Position numbers and translations under genes: made by a program. 64,000 nt of DNA, from assembly GCF_051912485.1 (NCBI RefSeq), contig NZ_CP196822.1:124001-188000 (forward strand), in the 5' to 3' direction. Below are positions 9,501 through 15,961 of the stretch, piece by piece. Origin of the DNA: Nitrobacter sp051912485 (GTDB taxonomy: Bacteria; Pseudomonadota; Alphaproteobacteria; Rhizobiales; Xanthobacteraceae). The stretch's first letter is position 1. Every line of letters begins with the position of its first letter. The notes beneath the pieces are model-generated. The model had not been told where the DNA came from, did no database searches, and saw only the letters and a list, made by a program, of their open reading frames with translations.

Positions 9501-10146
9501 TGGTCGTGCTTACTCGGCCTGGTGCATGAACGTGGAACGTCTGGTGCCGTGGCGGACGCTGACCGGCCGGCAGTCGCTGTACCTCGACCACCAGTGGTAC
9601 CTCGACTTCGGCGAGCATATCCCGACCTACAAGCCGCGGCTTAACCCGCGCAAGACCGGCGATATCGTGAAGAGCCGGGTGGATGACCGCTCGCTGGTGC
9701 TGAACTACATCACGCCGCATGGTAAGTGGAACATTCACTCCACCTACAAAGATAACCATCGTATGTTGATGCTGTCTCGCGGCATGGATCCGGTCTGGAT
9801 CAATGACAGGGACGCTGAGAAGGTGGGTATCGAGGATAACGACTGGGTCGAGGTCTACAACGACAACGGTGTGGTCGTGACCCGCGCGAACGTAAGCCGG
9901 CGAATTCAGCCTGGCACCTGCATGTACTACCACGCGGTCGAGCGTACGGTGTACATTCCGAAGTCGCAGGAGCGTAAGTGGCGCGGTGGCGGTCACAACA
10001 GTCTGACGCGCACTCGTATCAACCCGCTATTTCTGGCCGGTGGATATGCCCAGTTCACGTACGGCTTCAACTACTGGGGTCCGACTGGTATCTTTACGCG
10101 CGACACCCACATCGTCTTGCGTAAGATGGAGAAGCTGGAATGGTAG
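6502..10146 (+). CDS. nxrA: Nitrite oxidoreductase alpha subunit (NxrA)
   Basis: Catalytic molybdenum subunit oxidising nitrite to nitrate, related to NarG of membrane nitrate reductase. The 1214 residues start with MSWILDLVNP, typical of Nitrobacter NxrA, and carry no twin-arginine or Sec signal. The enzyme therefore faces the cytoplasm, as known for Nitrobacter. The ligands of the first FeS cluster are H33, C37, C41 and C76 in the HGVNCTGGC and EPRGCQRG blocks. The predicted molybdenum ligand is D226 in ESADWYNS, the NarG Asp222 position. A GGAG site precedes the ATG. The 3' end overlaps nxrX by seven bases. Identification is very secure. Confidence 0.97.
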   Translation: MSWILDLVNPRERKWEEFYRNRWSHDNVFRSTHGVNCTGGCSWAIYVKDGIITWEMQQTDYPLLERSLPPYEPRGCQRGISASWYVYSPIRIKYPYVRGPLYDMWKEAKASHPDPVQAWASLVGDEQKRLRMQKSRGKGGFRRAKWEELVELIAAACLYTARKHGPDRVMGFSPIPAMSMLSYAAGSRFLQLFGGVNMSFYDWYADLPTSFPEIWGDQTDVCESADWYNSKFIVSMAANMNMTRTPDVHFIAEARTEGTKFVVLSPDFSQISKYCDEWIPIQAGQDTALWMAANHVILKEYYIDRQVPYFVDYIKRYTDLPFLVELEPNGNTYKTGRLLRSKRVARYQDVENGDWKMLVLDEKSGEPRAFKGQVGDRWGSTHGKWNLSAEDTLDNSPIDPVLSFLDHSDGVVQVGFDDFSNGRVVSRGVPVKRIATDKGDVLVATGFDIMMSQFGHSRGLEGSFATSYDDEDAPYTPAWQERHTGIGRETVIRFAREFATNAELTNGKSMVIVGASANHFYYNNLCYRSATVALILCGCCGVNGGGINHYVGQEKLAPVAPWNTIAMALDWTKPPRVVQSSTWHYAHSCQWRYEQEFTEYGLTAPNPRWAKGHAIDLEAKSVRSGWMPFTPHFNRNPIELAAEAERAGAKTTDDIVTHVVDQVASKKVNFAIEDPDAEENWPRLWFIWRGNAMQSSAKGHEYFLRHYLGAHDNSIAEDRARGKTTTVKYRDTAPRGKYDLVIDINFRMNTTALYSDIVLPTAFWYEKNDLNTTDLHSFLHVLGQAVPPVWESKTDWEIFKLIAKKVSELSPLAFAKPFRDVVVQPLMHDTPDELAQPEILDWAEGECKPVPGKSFPHVRIVERDYANLYNKFISFGPKAREDGVSAVGVQIPIKKQYDQMLDNPIMPMPDPRHMRCVEWGGKRYPSLEDVLDACNTLLMCAPEANGEVCYQGFHNEEHHVGLPLVDIAEPTRGVSTTFYDLTRQPRRILTSPCWTGMTNDGRAYSAWCMNVERLVPWRTLTGRQSLYLDHQWYLDFGEHIPTYKPRLNPRKTGDIVKSRVDDRSLVLNYITPHGKWNIHSTYKDNHRMLMLSRGMDPVWINDRDAEKVGIEDNDWVEVYNDNGVVVTRANVSRRIQPGTCMYYHAVERTVYIPKSQERKWRGGGHNSLTRTRINPLFLAGGYAQFTYGFNYWGPTGIFTRDTHIVLRKMEKLEW

Positions 10147-10847
10147 GCGATCTCACGACGCACGAGCATGATCACGATCATGAACATGATCATGATCATG
10201 ATCATGGACCAACTCCGGCGCATTTCGGTGCGCCTGAGCGGGTTGGCGTCGGGAAATACGTGACCATTAACTACACCCTGCGTACCAACGGTCAGATTCG
10301 TCACATTCGGTCAGCTGTGTGGGGCGACGAACCGTTGGAGTACCAGCACGGGAGTGGACGTCTGTTACCTGCCCTTGAGCGAGCGCTCGAGGGTAAGGTG
10401 GCCGGCGATCGCTTTGAAGTGACGTTGCCTCCCGAGGAGGCTTACGGGGAACGAGACAAAGCGTTGCAGCAGCGGGTACCCGCTGAAACGTTTGGCGGTG
10501 TTGAACAAATCGAGCCGGGAATGTGTTTTCTCGCGCATAGCGACGATGAGCGTCGGGTCGAGAACGTGATGGTCACCGAGGTCGATGAGGATAACGGGTA
10601 CGTGGTAGTTGATACCAATCACCCGCTTGCTGGAATGACGCTTGAGTTTGAGGGCAGCATCGTGGCAGTGCGCGATACTCCAACTCCGGCAGGACACCAG
10701 CAAACCGATCCAATGATGGCCAGCATGGGTGATGGACTTGCTCTGGCTGCCGCGCAAGCGACGGTCGACTCGCGGCGCAAGCGGACGAGTGACGAGCCAG
10801 TCGGAACATCTAAGCCTGGCACAGTCGATGACACCGGCAACGCATAA
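10140..10847 (+). CDS. nxrX: NxrX, His-rich SlyD-like peptidyl-prolyl isomerase
   Basis: FKBP/SlyD-type foldase encoded between the two catalytic NXR subunits. It is presumed to help maturation of NxrA or NxrB. The 235-residue protein opens with a His/Asp-rich metal-binding tract (residues 8-22). The isomerase domain follows at about 37-175, with GSGRLLPALERALEG and the SlyD-like PEEAYGE, and an inserted flap with DEDNGYVVVDTNHPLAG. The C-terminal 55 residues are polar and low in complexity. SlyD proteins normally carry the His-rich tract at the C-terminus, so the N-terminal position is unusual. The ATG overlaps the nxrA stop (ATGGTAG), so it is translationally coupled. Confidence 0.9.
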   Translation: MVGDLTTHEHDHDHEHDHDHDHGPTPAHFGAPERVGVGKYVTINYTLRTNGQIRHIRSAVWGDEPLEYQHGSGRLLPALERALEGKVAGDRFEVTLPPEEAYGERDKALQQRVPAETFGGVEQIEPGMCFLAHSDDERRVENVMVTEVDEDNGYVVVDTNHPLAGMTLEFEGSIVAVRDTPTPAGHQQTDPMMASMGDGLALAAAQATVDSRRKRTSDEPVGTSKPGTVDDTGNA

Positions 10848-10871
10848 GCGCGAAGCCATAATCTAAAATTT

Positions 10872-10899
10872 AGCCATAAGAACGAAGCCATAGGAACGA
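10872..10899 (+). repeat. Tandem 14-base repeat before nxrB
   Basis: Two adjacent copies, AGCCATAAGAACGA and AGCCATAGGAACGA, differ at one base. A shorter third copy (GAAGCCATAA) lies at 10853-10862. They sit in the 67-base gap between nxrX and nxrB, just upstream of the nxrB ribosome-binding site AAGGAG (about 10899-10904). Confidence 0.75.
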
Positions 10900-10914
10900 A
10901 GGAGTACTTACAAC

Positions 10915-12456
10915 ATGGACATCCGAGCTCAAGTTTCGATGGTCTTTCACTTGGATAAGTGCATCGGCTGTCACACCTGCAGCATCGCGTGCAAGAATAT
11001 CTGGACCGATCGCAAGGGCACAGAGTACATGTACTGGAACAACGTGGAGACCAAGCCGGGTACGGGATACCCGACACGTTGGGAAGACCAGACCAAATAC
11101 CGCGGCGGCTGGGTGGTCGACGGCCAGAGGCAGAAGAGCCTGCGGCTGCGGCTGCAGGGCAAGTGGGGCACGCTGAGCAACATCTTCTACAACCCCTATC
11201 TGCCGACGCTCGACGACTATTTCGAGCCATGGACCTACGACTATCAGAACCTGATCAACGCGCCTTTGGCCGACGAGCAGCCGACCGCGCGCGCCATCTC
11301 GATGGTCACCGGCAAGTACATGGACACCATCGAGGCGGGTCCGAACTGGGACGACGACCTCGGCGGTTCGCAGGTCTACGCGAACAACGATCCGAACTTC
11401 GACGGCGCCTCCGATGAGGAGATGCGTCAGATCAACGAGATCAACAGCACGGTGTTTTTCTATCTGCCGCGCATCTGCAATCACTGTCTCAATCCGGGCT
11501 GCGTCGCGGCGTGTCCGCAAGGCGCGCTGTACAAGCGCGGCGAGGACGGCGTCGTGCTGGTGAGCCAGGAGCGCTGCCGTGCATGGCGCATGTGCGTCTC
11601 CGGTTGCCCGTACAAGAAGACCTACTTCAACTGGTCGACCGGCAAGGCCGAGAAGTGCATCCTGTGCTATCCGCGCCTTGAGAGCGGCCAGCCCCCGGCA
11701 TGCTTCCACTCCTGCGTAGGACGCATCCGGTATATTGGTCTGGTGCTTTACGACGCGGATGCGATCGAGGAGACCGCCAAGTCGCCGCAAGACCAGCTGG
11801 TGATGGCGCAGCGGAACATCATCAAGGATCCGTTCGATCCGGAGATCATCGCGGCCGCCAGGGCCAACGGTATCCCAGATGCGAAGATTGAGGCTGCGCA
11901 GAAGTCGCCGGTCTTCCAGTTCGTCAAGAAGTGGGGCATCGCGTTGCCGCTGCATCCGGAGTTCCGCACGCTGCCGATGCTGTTCTACGTGCCGCCGCTG
12001 GGGCCGGTTCTCGCCAAGGTAGAGAACGGTGTGTACGACAACATTGCCTCGGAATCACGGTTGGGCCCATTGATGAGCTCGCTCGAGCGGTCGCGTATCC
12101 CGCTTCGCTATATGGCGAGCCTGTTGTCGGGTGGCAATGAAGAGATCATCAAAGACGTCTACAAGAAGCTGGTCGCGGTCCGCGTGTATATGCGCTCGAA
12201 GAAGGTGAAGGACATCCCGCAGGAGGAGGTACAGCGGGCGCTGGCCGAAGGCAAGACCACCGCGGCCGAGGTCGAGGCGATCTGGCGGCTGACGTCGATG
12301 CCGACCTTTGAGGAACGCTTCGTGGTGCCGCCGATGGAGCGTGAGACAGCGGTTGATGCGCTGTTCCCGCAGCTCGATCCGGTCTCGCACAACTATCCGA
12401 TTCGCAAGGGCGCAGTCGGCGTCGGCTTCCACACCGATCCGGCGAGAGGACCATAG
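10915..12456 (+). CDS. nxrB: Nitrite oxidoreductase beta subunit (NxrB)
   Basis: Iron-sulfur subunit that carries electrons from the molybdenum site of NxrA to the membrane subunit. The 513 residues hold four cysteine groups. They are C16-C19-C22-C26, C188-C191-C196-C200, C221-C227-C231 with a tryptophan (W224) in the fourth position, and C248-C251-C263-C267. The Trp replacement marks a 3Fe-4S cluster as in NarH. There is no export signal. A good Shine-Dalgarno (AAGGAG) lies about ten bases before the ATG. It forms the core enzyme with NxrA, and a large hairpin follows the gene. Very secure. Confidence 0.97.
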   Translation: MDIRAQVSMVFHLDKCIGCHTCSIACKNIWTDRKGTEYMYWNNVETKPGTGYPTRWEDQTKYRGGWVVDGQRQKSLRLRLQGKWGTLSNIFYNPYLPTLDDYFEPWTYDYQNLINAPLADEQPTARAISMVTGKYMDTIEAGPNWDDDLGGSQVYANNDPNFDGASDEEMRQINEINSTVFFYLPRICNHCLNPGCVAACPQGALYKRGEDGVVLVSQERCRAWRMCVSGCPYKKTYFNWSTGKAEKCILCYPRLESGQPPACFHSCVGRIRYIGLVLYDADAIEETAKSPQDQLVMAQRNIIKDPFDPEIIAAARANGIPDAKIEAAQKSPVFQFVKKWGIALPLHPEFRTLPMLFYVPPLGPVLAKVENGVYDNIASESRLGPLMSSLERSRIPLRYMASLLSGGNEEIIKDVYKKLVAVRVYMRSKKVKDIPQEEVQRALAEGKTTAAEVEAIWRLTSMPTFEERFVVPPMERETAVDALFPQLDPVSHNYPIRKGAVGVGFHTDPARGP

Positions 12457-12477
12457 TCCCTCTTCGAAACTACGGTG

Positions 12478-12520
12478 CGCGAGACAGCGGTTGGGTATCA
12501 ATGCCCAACCGAGTCTCGCG
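12478..12520 (+). promoter_or_regulatory. Intercistronic hairpin between nxrB and narJ
   Basis: An eight-base outer stem (CGCGAGAC 12478-12485 with GTCTCGCG 12513-12520) encloses an eight-base inner stem (CGGTTGGG 12488-12495 with CCCAACCG 12504-12511) and an eight-base loop. No T-run follows, so it is more likely an mRNA-stabilising, processing or attenuating element than a simple terminator. It lies 22 bases after the nxrB stop. Confidence 0.7.
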
Positions 12521-12595
12521 CAGCCGCCCGGCTCGTGTAGGCGTAGTCGGTTTGTTATCACAACGTTCTCTGTAGAAGAGTCTTTGTAGAAGACC

Positions 12596-13624
12596 ATGAG
12601 TCGCTTTTCGCACCGCGCAGAGGTTTTGTATTCGAATCGCTCCAAGGTTTTGGGGTTGTTCGCTGACATCCTCGATTATCCCGAGCTGGATTTGGAACGG
12701 AAGGCTTCCGAATGTGCCGCGCTGGTTCGTGGTGTGCAGCCGCAAGCGGCTGCTCTGCTGGAGAGCTTCCGAAGCTTTGCCGAGGAAACTGCGGTCGGGA
12801 GGTTGCAGGAGGTTTATAGCGGGTTTTTTGACCTGAACTCGATATGCCACCCCTATGTCGGCTATCAGTTGTTCGGTGAAAACTACAAACGCAGCATTTT
12901 TTTGGTCGAGCTCAAGAAGAGCTACCGCACGGGTGGATTTGAATCCGACCCGTCTGAAATTCCGGATCGCCTGTCGATCGTGCTGCGGTTTGCGGCGCAG
13001 AGCGAGGGTGAGGATGTCGATGCGCTGCTGAACAAAGGGCTGTTGCCGGCGCTCGAGCGGATGACGACGAAGCCGGAAACTGATGGGCACGAGCACGGCC
13101 ACGCTGATATCGATGGCGACACCGGTATCGAGCGCGCAAAGCTGGATGATAGGCAATTGCGCAAGCAGCTGAAGGATGAGCAGCGCGAGGCACGAAAGGC
13201 GGCTGAAGGACAGACCCAAAAGGACGATCGGAAGCAGATGTCCGGCCAGAGCCAGGGTGACGTTCTCGAGGGTGGCTTTCTTTTGGCTATGAGCGAAGAT
13301 TACGATATCGAAGAAGTTGAAAAACGTACGCACCCGTACCATCAGGTTCTCGATGCTCTTCGTCTGTTGCTACATGAAGGCATGACGAAGAAGCTGGCCG
13401 ATCGGTCAGTGGAGCAGGAGCGTGTGCTTGGTTGGACGCGCGAGCGATTCAATCTCGACGAAGACGAGACCATCATGGTGTCGGAGCTTCCATGTTCCGA
13501 TCCTGGCTGTCCGCCGGTTGAGACGCATGTTGTGTTTTGGACGGAGGCCGGACGGCAACACTTCAAGGTTTACAAGCCACTCGCGGAGGTCGCTGCAGAC
13601 GACCTGCTAGATTGGCGGGCGTGA
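12596..13624 (+). CDS. narJ: NarJ-type assembly chaperone with insertion and extra C-terminal domain
   Basis: Delta-subunit chaperone expected to insert the molybdenum cofactor into NxrA; it is not part of the finished enzyme. At 342 residues it is about 100 longer than usual NarJ. Residues 15-157 match the helical NarJ core (LFADILDYPELDLE, then QLFGENYKRS). Residues about 158-245 are a charged insertion with a HEHGHAD patch and coiled-coil-like K/E/Q runs. The last NarJ helix resumes at 246-263 (HPYHQVLDALRLLL). Residues 283-340 form a further domain with ELPCSDPGCPPVET (C300, C305), which I recognise as resembling small stand-alone proteins but cannot name. The gene lies between nxrB and narI. 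Role inferred from family and context. Confidence 0.88.
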   Translation: MSRFSHRAEVLYSNRSKVLGLFADILDYPELDLERKASECAALVRGVQPQAAALLESFRSFAEETAVGRLQEVYSGFFDLNSICHPYVGYQLFGENYKRSIFLVELKKSYRTGGFESDPSEIPDRLSIVLRFAAQSEGEDVDALLNKGLLPALERMTTKPETDGHEHGHADIDGDTGIERAKLDDRQLRKQLKDEQREARKAAEGQTQKDDRKQMSGQSQGDVLEGGFLLAMSEDYDIEEVEKRTHPYHQVLDALRLLLHEGMTKKLADRSVEQERVLGWTRERFNLDEDETIMVSELPCSDPGCPPVETHVVFWTEAGRQHFKVYKPLAEVAADDLLDWRA

Positions 13625-13658
13625 GAGGCATATCCCATGTGTGACGGAGGCAAATTCT

Positions 13659-14336
13659 ATGTATGACGTGTTCCTGTTTGCGGTTCTGCCATACTTGGCA
13701 GTCGTGGTTGCGGTTCTCGGGGGTGTTCATCGGTACCGGACTAACCGTTTCTCCTATTCTACTCTGTCTTCCCAACTGTTGGAGAATCGGAAGTTGTTCT
13801 GGGGCTCGGTGCCATGGCATTACGGCATCGTCGTCGTTCTGTTTGCCCATCTGATCGGGTTCTTGGTTCCTGGTATGTGGGCGAGCCTCACGGCCACACC
13901 GACCGCTCTATACACGATCGAGCTAATTGGCTTTACGTTTGGCTTGGCCGCATTAATCGGACTTTGCGTCTTGATTGTACGTCGCTTCACGACGGAGCGA
14001 ATTCTCGCTGTGACGAGTCCGATGGATGGCGTGTTGCTGGTGGCGCTGCTTGTGCAGGTCGCGCTTGGTTTCTGGGTTTCGCTGGCCTACCGTTGGGGTG
14101 CTGACTGGTATATCGACACCGCTGTGCCGTGGCTCATTTCGCTCGTATCTTTGAGCCCGCAGACGCACTATATCTCCGCGTTGCCGTTCGCAGTCAAAGC
14201 GCACATGCTCAACGGGTTTGTGGTGATTGCCCTGTTCCCGTTCTCGCGGCTCGTACATCTGATCATGTTCCCGTTCTGGTATCTGTGGCGCCCCTATCAG
14301 CTTCAGATTAGAAACACCGTAAGGCAGGCTCACTAA
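13659..14336 (+). CDS. narI: NXR/nitrate reductase gamma subunit, b-type cytochrome (NarI)
   Basis: Diheme membrane subunit that anchors NXR and links it to the respiratory chain. The 225 residues have five hydrophobic helices. The heme ligands are H54, H64, H182 and H200, with the same spacing as E. coli NarI (56, 66, 187, 205). I chose the ATG at 13659 because GGAGG lies eight bases upstream; a GTG at 13641 overlaps that site and would be a poor start. The N-terminus MYDVFLFAVLPYLAV also fits the family. It follows narJ by 34 bases. The family is certain; the direction of electron flow in nitrite oxidisers is known biology, not visible in the sequence. Confidence 0.93.
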   Translation: MYDVFLFAVLPYLAVVVAVLGGVHRYRTNRFSYSTLSSQLLENRKLFWGSVPWHYGIVVVLFAHLIGFLVPGMWASLTATPTALYTIELIGFTFGLAALIGLCVLIVRRFTTERILAVTSPMDGVLLVALLVQVALGFWVSLAYRWGADWYIDTAVPWLISLVSLSPQTHYISALPFAVKAHMLNGFVVIALFPFSRLVHLIMFPFWYLWRPYQLQIRNTVRQAH

Positions 14337-14371
14337 CGCTTGGCGCAGTGACAGGAATCTGATAAAATAAC

Positions 14372-14419
14372 TTTAGGATAAGATCCTAAATATCGCCGGC
14401 GAGCAAAACTCGCCGGCGA
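14372..14419 (+). promoter_or_regulatory. Double hairpin between narI and the NarK-type gene
   Basis: Two perfect inverted repeats stand side by side. The first is TTTAGGAT (14372-14379) with ATCCTAAA (14383-14390) and a three-base loop. The second is TCGCCGGCGAG (14393-14403) with CTCGCCGGCGA (14409-14419) and a five-base loop. The second has an 11-bp GC-rich stem but no T-run afterwards, so partial termination or mRNA processing is more likely than full termination. Confidence 0.7.
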
Positions 14420-14587
14420 GTGTTATGTGCCGGTATCGGTAATGAGGAGGAAGTTGAGGCTCGGCTGAACTGGTTGGCACGAATGCCGCGGTAAGCCAGC
14501 AGCTGAAGACCCAGCAAAGAAACGAGATAGCCCTTACTGAAGCTACAGCACGAACCAGCTAGATACATTTCTTTTCAGGAGCTACCC

Positions 14588-15844
14588 GTGGAACATCCAG
14601 TTGTCGGGGTTAATGCGACGGACGAGCCCAAGGGCAACGCCAGGATTTTGTTCATTTCGACCGTGGCGTTTTCGCTTGGTTTTGCGATTTGGGGGATGTT
14701 TTCTGCGCTCGCCCCCTTTCTGATCGAATGGTACCATTTTACAAGCACGCAGGTGCTCATCTTGGCGGCGATGGAGCCGCTTTTCGCTGCGGCCATCAGC
14801 ATCCCGCTCGGCATCTGGACTGACAAGTTCGGCGGCCGCACCGTGTTCACAGTTTTGCTGGTTTGCCTTTCGGTCGTTCTAATTTTCGGAACTTATGCCG
14901 AGGGTTATTATTCGTTTCTGTTTCTTGGAATGATGCTCGGACTCGGAGGCGCGACCTTCGTGGTCGGTAACGCTCACGTGTCGTCTTGGTATCCGAAGTC
15001 GAAGCAGGGCATGGCTTTGGGGCTGTTCGCCCTTGGCAATATCGGCATTACCGTGGGTATGATGACCGTTACGTTCGTGATTACGAACCTCGTGGACGCG
15101 AATGACGCGGACGGCTGGCGTATCATTTTCCCGATCTTCGCCATTCCCACGCTGTTGATGGCGGCGGTTTACATGTTTTTCACATCGGACCCACCGAACA
15201 GAAAACTTAAAAATACGTCGATGAAGGAGATCTTCGCCGTATACCGTTCGGGCGTGGTCGTGTGGCTTGTGCCAGGCCTTTACTGGGTGGCTTTCGGCAC
15301 GCTGGTGTTCTTTGCGTCCACGATGCCGACCTATCTGGTTGACTATTGGCACGTGAATCCTACCAGCGCTTCCGCCTTTTACACCCCGCTTCTGGTGGTC
15401 TGCGTTGCCATTACCCGGCCGCTCGGCGGTTGGCTGGCCGACCGGTACGAAGTTCTATCACTTCTGACCTGGATGTTCGGTGCCATGTCCATTCTGGCTG
15501 TGTTGTTGGCCTTGCAGGTTTCACTGAGCTTGGAGTTGGTCGCCATCTATGGGTTGGCGCTGTTGTCGGGTGCCGCCGCGGCGGCAGTTATCAAGCTGAT
15601 CCCGATCTACTTTGAGCATGTGGGCGCGGTCAGCGGACTGGCGAAAGCGGCCGGAGCGGCCTGCGGGTTCACGATGACGGCGATCCTGGCCGCGAGCAAC
15701 TTCCTGCTGGGTGGCTACACCTTGGGGTTTGTCGTCTGGGCGGTAATGAACATCGCCGCGTTCTACGTGTCGTTCTCGCGCGTCGGCTTCAGAGATGTGA
15801 AGCCGGTCAGTGCAGCGATTGCAGCCGCCGTTCCTGCACATTGA
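14588..15844 (+). CDS. narK: NarK-type nitrite/nitrate transporter (MFS)
   Basis: Major facilitator carrier expected to bring nitrite to the cytoplasmic NXR active site or to remove nitrate. The 418 residues contain about twelve hydrophobic helices. The MFS loop motif follows helix 2 (GIWTDKFGGRTVF, residues 77-89) and is echoed in the second half (GGWLADRYEVLSLL). Gly-rich helices such as LGLFALGNIGITVG are typical of nitrate/nitrite porters. It starts with GTG at 14588, preceded by CAGGAG at a good distance. It is the last gene of the nxr run and is followed by a strong hairpin. Substrate direction is inferred from the neighbours. Confidence 0.88.
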   Translation: MEHPVVGVNATDEPKGNARILFISTVAFSLGFAIWGMFSALAPFLIEWYHFTSTQVLILAAMEPLFAAAISIPLGIWTDKFGGRTVFTVLLVCLSVVLIFGTYAEGYYSFLFLGMMLGLGGATFVVGNAHVSSWYPKSKQGMALGLFALGNIGITVGMMTVTFVITNLVDANDADGWRIIFPIFAIPTLLMAAVYMFFTSDPPNRKLKNTSMKEIFAVYRSGVVVWLVPGLYWVAFGTLVFFASTMPTYLVDYWHVNPTSASAFYTPLLVVCVAITRPLGGWLADRYEVLSLLTWMFGAMSILAVLLALQVSLSLELVAIYGLALLSGAAAAAVIKLIPIYFEHVGAVSGLAKAAGAACGFTMTAILAASNFLLGGYTLGFVVWAVMNIAAFYVSFSRVGFRDVKPVSAAIAAAVPAH

Positions 15845-15896
15845 AGTCGGCCCTGAGCTGATTTCCGATGTGAAGTTGGCTTATTCAAAGACATCA

Positions 15897-15922
15897 CTAC
15901 CGCCCCGGTCACGGGGCGGTAG
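15897..15922 (+). terminator. Hairpin at the end of the nxr operon
   Basis: A perfect 11-bp stem, CTACCGCCCCG (15897-15907) with CGGGGCGGTAG (15912-15922), has a GTCA loop and lies 52 bases after the narK stop. It lacks a T-run, so termination may need Rho, or the element may only protect the 3' end. Confidence 0.65.
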
Positions 15923-15961
15923 CGCCGAGGCGGTGTTTGAGCTCAAGGTCAACAAAGTCTA

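Noticed and set aside
8935..9996. A 353-codon minus-strand frame opposite the 3' part of nxrA
   Set aside because: Same shadow effect; composition dominated by Arg, His and Val, with no family features.
10160..10206. Short repeated units (CATGAT) resembling a tandem repeat or CRISPR-like array
   Set aside because: The repeats encode the His/Asp tract of NxrX in frame and there are no spacers. No CRISPR array was seen anywhere in the window.
14588..15844. Possibility that the MFS gene is a sugar or drug carrier
   Set aside because: Motifs and position after narI favour a NarK-type nitrite/nitrate carrier.
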